Shown here in pieces: positions 35,798 to 44,733 of a stretch of DNA of 64,000 nt. The number at the start of each line of letters is the position of its first letter. Position 1 is the first letter of the stretch. Under the pieces are notes generated by a model that saw nothing but the letters and a program-made list of their open reading frames with translations, searched no databases and was not told the DNA's origin. The DNA is taken from the NCBI RefSeq assembly GCF_014283215.1, contig NZ_JACOMF010000001.1, forward strand, positions 186,001-250,000. Direction: 5' to 3'. This stretch comes from Siccirubricoccus deserti. GTDB taxonomy: Bacteria; Pseudomonadota; Alphaproteobacteria; Acetobacterales; Acetobacteraceae. Both the position numbers and the translations under genes were made by a program.

Positions 35798-36969
35798 CCG
35801 CGCGCCTCATGCTGCTGGCCCTGCTGCTGTTCGCTGCGCCAGCGGGCGCGCAGCAGGACAACCAGGCACAGAACCCCGGCGCCCCTGCGGTGCAGTCGGT
35901 GGCGCCGGAGGTTGGCCCGAGCGGCGGCGGCACCGGCAGCGGGCCGATCCCCGACAGCACCGAACGGCCGCCTGAGACCGGTGACCAGCGCGCCACCGTA
36001 CCGCCGCCGCGCCCGCCGGTACCGACCACGGAGATCCCCGCCGGCCGCCCCTTCACCGACCGGCCGAACATCGATGCGGGCGAACTCGAATTGCAGCGTG
36101 CGCTGCGTGGTGGCGTCATCGAGGGCCAGGTCACCATCCCGAACCAGGCCGCCGGCATCCTGATCCAGCCGGCGGGGCGCGACTGGCGCGGCTTCCGCAC
36201 GCGCACCCTCACCATCGCCGGCGCCATCCTGATCCTCGGCATGGTGGTGGTGCTCGGCGTGCTGCATCTGTGGAAGGGACCGAGGCGTATCGACGCCGGC
36301 CGGGCCGGCCGCCGCATTCCCCGCTACAGCCTGCTGGAGCGTTGCAACCACTGGATGGTCGCCGGCAGCTTCGTGGTGCTGGCGCTCACCGGGCTCAACA
36401 TCACCTTCGGCGCCTATGTGCTGCGGCCGGTAATCGGCCCCGAGGCCTTTACGTCTCTCACCTGGCTCGGCCAGGCGGCGCACCAGTACCTGTCCTTCGC
36501 CTTCGTCCTCGGCCTACTGGTGATGCTGGCGCTGTGGCTGCGGGACAATCTGCCGACCAGGGTCGACCTTGCCTGGCTGCGCGCCGGCGGGCCGCTCGCC
36601 AAGGGTCATCCGCCAGCCGGGCGCTTCAACGCGGCGCAGAAGGGACTGTACTGGCTGGTGATGGCCGGCGGCGTGCTGGCCGCCATCTCCGGCTACCTGC
36701 TGATGGCACCGGGGCTGCTGGACAATGTCATCAGCCAGCAATGGGCACATGTGGTGCATGCCGTCATGGCGATGGTGCTGGTTGTTGCTATCCTCGGCCA
36801 TATCTACATCGGGACCATCGGCACGGAAGGCGCCTTCGAGGCAATGGCCGAGGGCGAGGTCGACTGGAATTATGCCCGCGAGCACCACAGCGTCTGGCTG
36901 GAGGAGCAGGCGGCAGCAGCCCGCCGAAGCGTGGCACCGCAGGAGGCCCGGCCCGCCGCGGGCGACTGA
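35794..36969 (+). CDS. fdhC: Formate dehydrogenase, cytochrome b gamma subunit with proline-rich N-terminal extension
   Basis: 391 residues, longer than the roughly 210-residue E. coli FdoI. A signal-like start (LMLLALLLFAAPAGAQQ) and a proline-rich segment (about 25-95) precede a first membrane helix near residue 140. The conserved cytochrome core follows with heme-ligand histidines: SLLERCNHWMVAGSFVVLAL, LGQAAHQYLSFAFVLGLL and WAHVVHAVMAMVLVVAILGH. It anchors the complex and reduces quinone. The start is fixed by the ATGA overlap with fdhB. Confidence 0.9.
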   Translation: MTARLMLLALLLFAAPAGAQQDNQAQNPGAPAVQSVAPEVGPSGGGTGSGPIPDSTERPPETGDQRATVPPPRPPVPTTEIPAGRPFTDRPNIDAGELELQRALRGGVIEGQVTIPNQAAGILIQPAGRDWRGFRTRTLTIAGAILILGMVVVLGVLHLWKGPRRIDAGRAGRRIPRYSLLERCNHWMVAGSFVVLALTGLNITFGAYVLRPVIGPEAFTSLTWLGQAAHQYLSFAFVLGLLVMLALWLRDNLPTRVDLAWLRAGGPLAKGHPPAGRFNAAQKGLYWLVMAGGVLAAISGYLLMAPGLLDNVISQQWAHVVHAVMAMVLVVAILGHIYIGTIGTEGAFEAMAEGEVDWNYAREHHSVWLEEQAAAARRSVAPQEARPAAGD

Positions 36970-36991
36970 CATCGGCGCCGTGCGGCGCCGC

Positions 36992-38056
36992 TCAGGCGAA
37001 GGCAAGCAGCCGGCGCGGGTTGCCGGTGGTGATTGCCGCCACCTCCGCCTCGGTGAAGCCGCGCTCCAGCATCAGCGGCACGACGTTCTCGAAGATATGG
37101 CCGTAGCCATGGCCGCCCCAGCGCCTCAACCGGGTGCGGTAGCAGATGTCGTGGCTGATCACGATCCGCTCCAGATGGCCACGGGCGATCAGCGCGCGGA
37201 TCAGCTTCAGCCGCACCGCATCGTTCGGCATGTCGATGGCGGCGAGCGGGTAGTAGCTCGCCTCCTGGCCGAACAGGTCGAACTCGATCACCACACCGCT
37301 GTCCGCCAGGCGCAGCAGCCGCGTCTCGTCGAAGATGGTGCGGTCGATGTGGCTGATGATGATGCGGCCGGGATCGGCGCCATGCGCCCGGATGAAATCC
37401 GCCACCTCCTGCGGCTGGTCGGGGTGGCGGCCGGGATGGACGTTCACCGCCGCGCCGGTCTCGGCCATCGCCAGCAGCGCGCCCGCCATCACCCGCCGCT
37501 CCTGCTCGGTCCAGGGCGCCTGGCAGCCGATCTCGCCGATGATGCCGGCCCGCACCGTTGTGCCCCAGGCGCCCAACTGGACCTGGTCCACCATCTCCCG
37601 GGCGAAATCCTCGGCGCCGCGGGCGGCATTCGCCGGATCCTGGTACTCATGCACGTAATGGCCGCAGCCCATGATGATGTGCAGCCCCGCCTCCGCCGCC
37701 AGCCGCGCCAGCGCCGCCGGGTCGGGGTCGAGCCCGCCGGAACTCAGCTCCACCAGGGTCCGCCCGCCGGAGGCGCGCAGCGCCGTCAGTTCCGCCACCG
37801 CTGTTGGCTCGCAGCGGAAGCGCAGATTGCCCGGCACCTTCTTGCGGCCGTAGTTGATGGCGAAGCAGTTGCAGAGCGTGATCTCCGGCCCCTGGTCCGG
37901 ATCCGCCCGCATCGCCGGGGTGCGGATGTCCCAGATCAGGTGCTCATGCATCAGGGTTGGGCCCAGCTCGGCCGGATCGAGCGGACCGAGCACGGTCTGC
38001 GCGCGGCCACGCAGTACATCGCGCGTCATGCGGGCCGGCGGGGAGGTTTGCGCCAT
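36992..38056 (-). CDS. Phosphotriesterase-family metal-dependent hydrolase
   Basis: 354 residues from the ATG at 38056; upstream in-frame codons look non-coding. Binuclear metal site residues are seen in LGPTLMHEHLIWD (HxH), a candidate bridging carboxylate in GIIGEIGC, histidines in NVHPGRHPD and ISHIDRT, and the aspartate in ISHDICYRTRL. The C-terminus ends ITTGNPRRLLAF, typical of PTE-like lactonases and phosphotriesterases. The bridging residue is probably glutamate rather than carboxylated lysine. It is convergent with fdhC and may hydrolyse a lactone. Confidence 0.85.
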   Translation of the reverse strand: MAQTSPPARMTRDVLRGRAQTVLGPLDPAELGPTLMHEHLIWDIRTPAMRADPDQGPEITLCNCFAINYGRKKVPGNLRFRCEPTAVAELTALRASGGRTLVELSSGGLDPDPAALARLAAEAGLHIIMGCGHYVHEYQDPANAARGAEDFAREMVDQVQLGAWGTTVRAGIIGEIGCQAPWTEQERRVMAGALLAMAETGAAVNVHPGRHPDQPQEVADFIRAHGADPGRIIISHIDRTIFDETRLLRLADSGVVIEFDLFGQEASYYPLAAIDMPNDAVRLKLIRALIARGHLERIVISHDICYRTRLRRWGGHGYGHIFENVVPLMLERGFTEAEVAAITTGNPRRLLAFA

Positions 38057-38273
38057 GGTGTCGCTGCCCTTGCTGCCGCGGCCATGATCCAGCTGCCGAC
38101 GGCGCCTGTCCACCTTGCCGATCGCGCCATGCCACGCCTATGCTGCACCCACCCCGGCTGAGGGGCCGGCGCGAACACGGAGCGCCGCGACGACGGCCCG
38201 TTCCAGGGCCGCGGCATCACGAGGGGCGCTGCAAACCCGCGCGACTGCAAGGTTGCGCAACATGGGGTGCACC

Positions 38274-39245
38274 ATGCCGATACTCGATCGCCGGGCGCTG
38301 CTCGGCACCACTCTGGCCCTCGCCACCTCCAGCCCCGGGCGCGCGCAGGACGCGTGGCCGAGCCGCTCCGTCACCCTGGTGATGCCGGTGGCGCCGGGCG
38401 GGCCGGGCGATGTTATCGGCCGGCCGCTCGGCCAGTATCTGGCGGCGGAATTCGGCCAGCCCTTCGTCATCGACAACCGGACCGGTGCCGGCGGCACCAT
38501 CGGCGTCGACCACGCCGTGCGGTCGCGGCCGGATGGGCACACGCTGCTGATCTACAGCAACAGCACCTACACCATCGCGCCGCATCTCTACCCGATGCCC
38601 TATGACAATGTGGCGTCCATCGTCCCCGTTGCGCTGATCGCCGGCGCGCCAAGCTTCGTCTGCGTCCATCGCAGCGTGCCGGCGAACACCCTGGCGGAGC
38701 TGATCGCGCTGGCGAAGCGGCAGCCGGAAGGGCTGACCTTCGCCACCGCCGGCATCGGCTTCACCAGCCATCTGGCGACCGAGCTGTTCATGGCGAAATC
38801 CGGCATCAGCATGCTGCACGTGCCCTACCGCGGCGGCGCGCCGGCGGCCCAGGCGATCGTCGCCGGCGAGGTGCAGGTGAATTTCATGGAGGCGGCGCTG
38901 GTCCGCAGCCTGCTGCCTACCGGCAACATCCGGCCGCTGGCGGTCACCAGCCGGCAGCGCCACCCGCTGATGCCGGAGGTGCCGACCCTCGATGAATCCG
39001 GCGTGCCCGGCTTCGAGAGCGCGACCTATTGGTCGATGGTGGCGCCGGCCGGGGTGCCGCAGCCGATCCTGGCGAAGCTGACCGCCGCGGTGCTGCGCTA
39101 CCTGGCGCTGCCGGCGACCCAGGCGCAGCTCACCAACGCCGGCTTCCTGCCGATCGGCGGCGATGGTGCGGCCTTCACCCGTCACCAGGCGGAGGATAGC
39201 GCGAAATGGGGAGAGATCATCCGCGCCCGCGGCATCCGCATCTGA
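38274..39245 (+). CDS. Bug-family tripartite tricarboxylate transporter solute-binding protein
   Basis: 323 residues from the ATG at 38274; an ATG four codons earlier is possible. The signal MPILDRRALLGTTLALATSS ends at GRA-Q with a Tat-like RRALLG. Bug blocks: VTLVMPVAPGGPGDVIGRPL, VIDNRTGAGGTIGVDHAV, FATAGIGFTSHLATELF and LHVPYRGGAPAAQAIVAG. It is the fourth Bug receptor here, again without TctA or TctB. It is convergent with the deacylase operon. Confidence 0.9.
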   Translation: MPILDRRALLGTTLALATSSPGRAQDAWPSRSVTLVMPVAPGGPGDVIGRPLGQYLAAEFGQPFVIDNRTGAGGTIGVDHAVRSRPDGHTLLIYSNSTYTIAPHLYPMPYDNVASIVPVALIAGAPSFVCVHRSVPANTLAELIALAKRQPEGLTFATAGIGFTSHLATELFMAKSGISMLHVPYRGGAPAAQAIVAGEVQVNFMEAALVRSLLPTGNIRPLAVTSRQRHPLMPEVPTLDESGVPGFESATYWSMVAPAGVPQPILAKLTAAVLRYLALPATQAQLTNAGFLPIGGDGAAFTRHQAEDSAKWGEIIRARGIRI

Positions 39246-39270
39246 CGCGGGTCCGTGTCCATGGCGCCAG

Positions 39271-39295
39271 CCCGGCCGGCAGCTACCTGGCCGGG
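39271..39295 (+). terminator. Hairpin after the Bug receptor gene
   Basis: CCCGGCC (39271-39277) pairs with GGCCGGG (39289-39295), extendable by a wobble pair, 25 bases after the Bug stop. There is no T run. The rest of the 289-base convergent gap up to 39534 contains no supported gene. Confidence 0.45.
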
Positions 39296-39517
39296 CCGCC
39301 ACAACGATGATGGCGGGACATCTGCGATGGGCGACAGATGAAGGATGCGCCTTTGCCTGGCCGACGTCCTTGCATTTCACCTTGCCTTCAGCGGCCGCGC
39401 AGGATCGGGGCAGCGCATGAGCGAAGCCGCCCATGCCATTGCCCGGCTTCGCCGAACGAGCGGATGCGGCACTGCACCGGCCGCAACCGCATCGCCTGGT
39501 TGCCCTACGACGCGTAA

Positions 39518-39535
39518 AGCCGCGGCGCCGCGGCT
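39518..39535 (-). terminator. 18-bp perfect palindrome at the deacylase stop codon
   Basis: AGCCGCGGCGCCGCGGCT is perfectly self-complementary and overlaps the last base of the deacylase stop. On the minus strand it is followed by TTTACG, giving a short T run, so it is a good candidate terminator of the five-gene hydantoin/D-amino acid operon. Confidence 0.6.
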
Positions 39536-40989
39536 CAGTCGCGGCGGCGGCGGATCAGCCGGCCTGGGGCCTCGCCGGTGAGGCCGCTGGCGCCGCGATA
39601 GGTCGAGACGCCATTGGTCCAGACCTCCTCGATCCCTTCCGAGGGCTGCTTGGGGTCCTCGAAGGTGGCGCGGTCGATGATCCGGTGCGGGTCGAACAGC
39701 ACCAGATCCGCATAGGCCCCAGGCTTCAGCACGCCACGGTCGGTCATGCCGAAGAGCGCGGCGGTGCGCCCGGTCATCTTGTGGATGGCGGTTTCCATGT
39801 CCAGCAGCCCGAGCTGACGGGAATACAGCCCGAGCACCCGCGGGAAGGTGCCCCACAGCCGTGGATGCGGATGCGCGTCATGCGGAATGCCATCCGAGCC
39901 GATGACGGACATCGGATGCGCCATGATGCGGCGTACATCCTCCTCGTCCATCTGGAAGGTGATGGCGCCGGCCGGCAGCAGCTTCTCCGCCGCGGTGCGG
40001 ATATCGGTGTTCCAGCCGCGCGCCACTTCCGCCAGATCCTTGCCCGCCACCTCCGGGTGCGGGATCGACCAGGTGATGATGACGCGGCAATCCTCCCGCA
40101 GCCGGTCCGGCATCAGCACGGTGGAGCCGGCCGGATAGGGGTACATGTCAAAGAAGACTTCCTGCATCGCCGCCGCGGCTTCGATCAGCGCCAGGGTCTG
40201 GGTGCTGCGGCCGTAATTCTCCGGCAACGAACACTTGTGGTGGCTGATCCAGACCGGCACGCCGACCCGCTTGCCGATCTTCAGCGTCTCCTCGATGGAG
40301 GCGCAGACGCGGTCCGCCTCGTCGCGCATATGCGTGACATAGATGCCGCCGGCGGCACGCAGCGGCTCGGCGACGGCGATCACCTCCTCGGTCGGCGCGT
40401 GCATGTTAGGCTTGTAGTAGAGGCCGGTGGAGAAGCCGGAAGCGCCCTCCGCCAGGCTTTCGGCGACGATGCGCCGCATCTCGGCGATCTCGGCATCCTT
40501 CGCCGGGCGATAGAGATCCTCGCCCATGACGCGGTAGCGCAAGGTCTGGTGGCCGACCATGGCGTAGGTGTTCACCGCGGCCGGGGACTTTCGCAGCGCC
40601 TCGGTGTAGTCGCCGAAGCTGCCGAAGCGCCACCAGCCCTCCTCCCCCACCAGGTCGAGCGGCGGCACCGGGCGCTTCGTGGTGACCAGCGGCGCCAGCG
40701 ACACGCCACAATTGCCGACCACCACGGTGGTGACGCCCTGCGAGGATTTGCAGTGCAGGCATTGCGGGCCGCAGAGCACGGCACGGTCGTCATGGGTGTG
40801 GGCGTCGATGAAGCCGGGCGCCAGGGCGCGCCCGGTGGCGATCACCTCCCGGTCCGCGCTGGCGCCGCCGAGGTCGCCGACCGCGGTGATGCGGTCGCCG
40901 GTGACGCCGACATCGCCGACGCTGCGCGGCGCGCCGGTGCCGTCGAACAGGGTGGCGTCACGGATGATGAGGTCGCAGCGGAGCGCCAT
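39535..40989 (-). CDS. N-acyl-D-amino-acid deacylase family amidohydrolase
   Basis: 484 residues, standard for D-aminoacylases. Metal-site and family motifs: APGFIDAHTHDDRAVL (HxH), VVGNCGVSLAPL, GASGFSTGLYYKPN, GGIYVTHMRDEAD, PVWISHHKCS and MSVIGSDGIPHDAHPHPRLW. It hydrolyses N-acyl-D-amino acids, or a related N-acyl or N-carbamoyl compound, to the D-amino acid. It is last in the operon, one base after the hyuB stop, which fits a role in releasing amino acids after hydantoin ring opening. Confidence 0.88.
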   Translation of the reverse strand: MALRCDLIIRDATLFDGTGAPRSVGDVGVTGDRITAVGDLGGASADREVIATGRALAPGFIDAHTHDDRAVLCGPQCLHCKSSQGVTTVVVGNCGVSLAPLVTTKRPVPPLDLVGEEGWWRFGSFGDYTEALRKSPAAVNTYAMVGHQTLRYRVMGEDLYRPAKDAEIAEMRRIVAESLAEGASGFSTGLYYKPNMHAPTEEVIAVAEPLRAAGGIYVTHMRDEADRVCASIEETLKIGKRVGVPVWISHHKCSLPENYGRSTQTLALIEAAAAMQEVFFDMYPYPAGSTVLMPDRLREDCRVIITWSIPHPEVAGKDLAEVARGWNTDIRTAAEKLLPAGAITFQMDEEDVRRIMAHPMSVIGSDGIPHDAHPHPRLWGTFPRVLGLYSRQLGLLDMETAIHKMTGRTAALFGMTDRGVLKPGAYADLVLFDPHRIIDRATFEDPKQPSEGIEEVWTNGVSTYRGASGLTGEAPGRLIRRRRD

Positions 40990-40990
40990 G

Positions 40991-42667
40991 CTACACCTCC
41001 ACCCCGTAGAGGTCTTTGGCGGCCTGGCGACTGATCAGCCCATCCGCCACGTCCCGCTTCACCAGCGCCGGGTCGCGCTGCTTCGGATCGCCCATGCCGC
41101 CGCCGCCCGGCAGCTTCAGCAGCAGCCGCCTTCCCTTCGGGACGATCTGGAAACCCTTGGTGCGCAGCGGCGTGCCGTTCGCGTCGTTCAACCCGACCCA
41201 GCCATTGGCGCCGTCGCCGCCGCCTTCGCGGCCCTTCGGCGCATTGGCGACGCGGTCGAAGATGGCGTTCACCGCGAATTCCGCCTCGTTTTTCGCGCCG
41301 ATCTCCATGACCTGGCCGAAGCCGCCACGGGTGCGGCCGGCGCCGGCACTGTCGGGCCGCAGCTCCTTCTTCCAGAAGATCACCGGCGCGACATTCTCCG
41401 TCGCCTCCACCGGCATGGTGCGCACGCCGGAGGGGAAGGCGGTGCCGTCCAGCCCATCCTTGGTCGGCCGCGCGCCGGTGCCGCCGGAGTTGAAGGTGAT
41501 GATCTCGAAATCCTCGGTCTCCGCCGCCTGGCCGGAGACCTGGCTGCCACCCCGCAGCGGCGGGTTCCACAGCGCGGAGGAGCCTTCCGCATTCACCCGA
41601 TCCGGCACCGCCTGGTGCAGGCAGCCCATCATCAGATCCGGCAGCAGCTGGCCGACCACATGCCGCACGCTGACCGGATAGGGCCGCGGCGCGTTGAGGA
41701 TGCAGCCTTCCGGAATCACCATGTGGAAGGGGGACAGGCTGGCCCAGTTGTTCGGGATCTCCGGCGCCACCACGCATTTGATCCCGAAGCAGGAATAGGC
41801 CCGGCAATAGGCCGGCGGCACGTTGATGCCGCGCGTCGAAAGCCCGGAGGTGCCGGCGTAATCCACCACGATGCGGTCATTGTGGATCGTCATCGCCGCA
41901 TTCAGCGTGACTTCGAATTCGTAGCCGTCGGATTTGATGGATCCGCTGAAGGTGCCGCGCGGCAGCTTGGCGATCTCCTCCAGCGTCGCATGCAGCGAAC
42001 TCGCAAAAATATACTCCGCCAGCGGGTCCAGGCTATCCATGCCGAACTCGTCCAGCATCTCCACCAGCCGCCTGGCGCCGGCGTCGTTGCAGGCGCAGAG
42101 CGAGTAGATGTCGCCTTCCAGCTCCACCGGCGTGCGCGAGCCGGCACGGATGAAGTCGAAGAAGGTCTCGTTCGGCAGGTTGCGGTCGAAGCATTTGACG
42201 ATCGGGATATAGAGCCCTTCCTCGAAGACGCTCCGCCCCTCCGGCCCCATGCCCAGGCCGCCGATGTCGATGATATGCGCCGTATTGGCGAAGAGCCCGA
42301 CGATCTTCCCGTTCCGGAACGCCGGCGTGACCACGGTAAGATCATGCAGGTGGCCGGTGCCGAGCCAGGGGTCGTTGGTGATGTAGTGGTCACCCGGCTG
42401 CATCGTCTCGGCGGGGAATTTCGCCAGGAAATGGCCGACCGATTCCATCATGGAATTGACATGGCCCGGCGTGCCGGTGACGGCCTGCGCCAGCATGCGG
42501 CCCTGCAGGTCGAAGACCCCGGCCGAAAGATCGCCCGCTTCCCGCACCGTGGTGCTGAAGGCGGTGCGGATCATGGTCTGCGCCTGCTCCTCGACCACCG
42601 CGATCAGGCGGTTCCACTGGATCTGGCGCTGGATCTTCGCGAGTGCCCCGGTTTCCTTCACGGTCAC
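40991..42667 (-). CDS. hyuB: Hydantoinase B family protein (HyuB)
   Basis: 558 residues from the GTG at 42667, which shares GTGA with the hyuA stop; a longer frame upstream has no support. HyuB blocks: IQRQIQWNRLIAVVEEQAQT, ITNDPWLGTGHLHDLTVVTP with metal-site-like histidines, NTAHIIDIGGLG, and the glycine-rich KLPGGGGMGDPKQRDP near the C-terminus. It works with the HyuA encoded immediately upstream in ATP-dependent ring opening. It differs clearly from the HyuB at 28590, so this is not a recent duplicate. Confidence 0.9.
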   Translation of the reverse strand: MTVKETGALAKIQRQIQWNRLIAVVEEQAQTMIRTAFSTTVREAGDLSAGVFDLQGRMLAQAVTGTPGHVNSMMESVGHFLAKFPAETMQPGDHYITNDPWLGTGHLHDLTVVTPAFRNGKIVGLFANTAHIIDIGGLGMGPEGRSVFEEGLYIPIVKCFDRNLPNETFFDFIRAGSRTPVELEGDIYSLCACNDAGARRLVEMLDEFGMDSLDPLAEYIFASSLHATLEEIAKLPRGTFSGSIKSDGYEFEVTLNAAMTIHNDRIVVDYAGTSGLSTRGINVPPAYCRAYSCFGIKCVVAPEIPNNWASLSPFHMVIPEGCILNAPRPYPVSVRHVVGQLLPDLMMGCLHQAVPDRVNAEGSSALWNPPLRGGSQVSGQAAETEDFEIITFNSGGTGARPTKDGLDGTAFPSGVRTMPVEATENVAPVIFWKKELRPDSAGAGRTRGGFGQVMEIGAKNEAEFAVNAIFDRVANAPKGREGGGDGANGWVGLNDANGTPLRTKGFQIVPKGRRLLLKLPGGGGMGDPKQRDPALVKRDVADGLISRQAAKDLYGVEV

Positions 42668-44733
42668 GCCTCCTGCGTCAGGTCGAGGTAGCCAAGTCCA
42701 TCCATCCGGCAAACCCAACCGCGGCCGACCATGGTGCTGGTCTCCGCCTCGGTCACAATGCAGGGCCCCTGCACCGTTGCGCCGGGGAACAGGGTGGCAC
42801 GGTCATAGATCGCCCATTCCGTCACCTCGCCGGTGGTGGTGTCGCGCACCGCCTGGTGGCGGATCGGCGCCGGCGCGGGGGCGGCGGCCACCTCCGCCAC
42901 CGGCTCCACCGCCTCGACGACGGTTGCCACCGTCACGGCGAAGCTCAGGATCTCCACGTCGCTGCCGGGCACCGGGCGGTCGTAGAAGCGGGTGTACTCG
43001 CGGTCGTAGAGGGCGCGGATCTCCCGCACATCCGCCTCCGTCATGTCGCGCGGCGGCAGCGGCACGGCGATCTCATGGCCCTGGCCGACATAGCGCATGT
43101 AGGCGATGCGGCTTTCCCGGGTCGGCGCGTCGAAGGCCCCCTTGGCGACCACCGCCGCCGCCTCATTCGCCATGCCGGCGAGCAGCGCGTTCACCGCCAG
43201 CACGTCGAAGCTGGCGAAGCGCTGGTAGAGGCTTTTCACCACCTCATAGGCTACCGGGGCGCGGAGGAAGCCGATGGCGCTGCCGACGCCGGCGCCGCTC
43301 GGCACCAGCATCCGCTTCACTCCGATCTTCTCCGCCACGCGGTAGCCATGCACCGGCCCACCGCCACCGAAGGCGATGATGGTACGGCCGCCGAAACCCT
43401 TGCCGCTTTCGATGGCATGCACCCGGGCGGCGTTCGACATGTTCTCGTCGACCATCTCGACCACGCCGAGTGCCGCCATATCGGCCGACAGCCCCAGCTT
43501 GCCGCCCACCTCGGCCGCCAGCGCATCGCGCGAGGCCTCCGGGTACAGCCGCAGCGCGCCGCCGGCGAACAGCAGCGGATCATAGCGGCCGAGCGCCAGA
43601 TTGGCGTCGGTGACGGCCGGCTTCGATCCGCCGCGGCCGTAGCAGGCCGGGCCAGGATCGGCGCCGGCGGATTCCGGGCCTACGGTGATGCGGCCCATGC
43701 TGTCGACCGCGGCGATGGAGCCGCCACCGGCGCCGATCTCCACCATCTCGATCACCGGAATGCGCAGCGGCAGGCCGGAGCCCTTCTTGAAGCGGCCGAC
43801 CCGCGCGACTTCGAAGCTGCGGGAGGCCTGCGGCTGATAGTCATCGATCAGGCAGACCTTGGCGGTGGTGCCGCCCATGTCGAAGGACAGCACTTTCTCG
43901 AACCCGCGCTGCCGGGCGACATGCGCCGAGAAGATGGCGCCGCCGGCGGGACCGCTTTCCACCAGCCGGATCGGGAAGCGCGCCGCGGTGTCGAGGGTGG
44001 TGAGCCCACCACCGGACAGCATCATGAACAGCGGGCAGGTCAGGCCCGCGGCGCGCAACTCGGTCTCCAGCCGGCCGAGGTAGCTGGCCATCAGCGGTTG
44101 CACATAGGCGTTGGCAACGGTGGTGGAGAAGCGCTCCCACTCCCGCATCTCCGGCGAGACCTCGCTGCTCAGCGAGACCGGCACCTCCGGCCAGAGCCGG
44201 CGGATGATCGTGGCGGCCTGGCGCTCATGCGCCGGGTTGACGAAGCCGTGCAGGAAGCCGATCGCCACCGCTTCGATGCCCTCGGCGCGCATGAAACCGA
44301 CATGGCGTTCCACCGCCGCCTCGTCGAGCGCCAGCAGCACCTTGCCGGTATTGTCCAGCCGCTCCGGCACCGGCAGCCGCCAGCGGCGCGGCACCAGCGG
44401 CTGCGGCAGGTCGATGTTGAGGTCGTACTGGTCGTAGCGGCTCTCATTCCCCAGGGCGAGGACGTCGCGGAAGCCCTCCGTCGTCAGCAGCGCGGTCTTC
44501 GCCCCCTTGCGCTCGATGACGGCATTGGTCGCCAGGGTGGTGCCATGGATGACGAGGGCGATGTCGACGGGCGCGAGGCCCGCCTTCTCCAGCACCACGC
44601 GGACGCCTTCCAGCACGCCGAGTTCCGGCGCATGCGGCGTGGTCAGCACCTTGCCGGTCCAGCGCTGCTCATCCTGTTCCACGGCGACGTCGGTGAAGGT
44701 GCCGCCGATATCCACTGCGAGACGCGCGGTCAC
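42664..44733 (-). CDS. hyuA: Hydantoinase/oxoprolinase family protein, subunit A (HyuA)
   Basis: 689 residues. The GTG at 44733 overlaps the preceding stop as GTGA and begins [15 protein letters not shown]. ATPase landmarks: [91 protein letters not shown] and AFGGGGPVHGYRVAEK. It phosphorylates the substrate for HyuB. All its junctions overlap, so the operon is probably strongly coupled. Confidence 0.9.
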   Translation of the reverse strand: MTARLAVDIGGTFTDVAVEQDEQRWTGKVLTTPHAPELGVLEGVRVVLEKAGLAPVDIALVIHGTTLATNAVIERKGAKTALLTTEGFRDVLALGNESRYDQYDLNIDLPQPLVPRRWRLPVPERLDNTGKVLLALDEAAVERHVGFMRAEGIEAVAIGFLHGFVNPAHERQAATIIRRLWPEVPVSLSSEVSPEMREWERFSTTVANAYVQPLMASYLGRLETELRAAGLTCPLFMMLSGGGLTTLDTAARFPIRLVESGPAGGAIFSAHVARQRGFEKVLSFDMGGTTAKVCLIDDYQPQASRSFEVARVGRFKKGSGLPLRIPVIEMVEIGAGGGSIAAVDSMGRITVGPESAGADPGPACYGRGGSKPAVTDANLALGRYDPLLFAGGALRLYPEASRDALAAEVGGKLGLSADMAALGVVEMVDENMSNAARVHAIESGKGFGGRTIIAFGGGGPVHGYRVAEKIGVKRMLVPSGAGVGSAIGFLRAPVAYEVVKSLYQRFASFDVLAVNALLAGMANEAAAVVAKGAFDAPTRESRIAYMRYVGQGHEIAVPLPPRDMTEADVREIRALYDREYTRFYDRPVPGSDVEILSFAVTVATVVEAVEPVAEVAAAPAPAPIRHQAVRDTTTGEVTEWAIYDRATLFPGATVQGPCIVTEAETSTMVGRGWVCRMDGLGYLDLTQEA

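Noticed and set aside
39345-39581. 78-codon plus-strand frame in the gap after the fourth Bug gene
   Set aside because: No ribosome binding site, biased composition, and it overlaps the deacylase end; judged chance.
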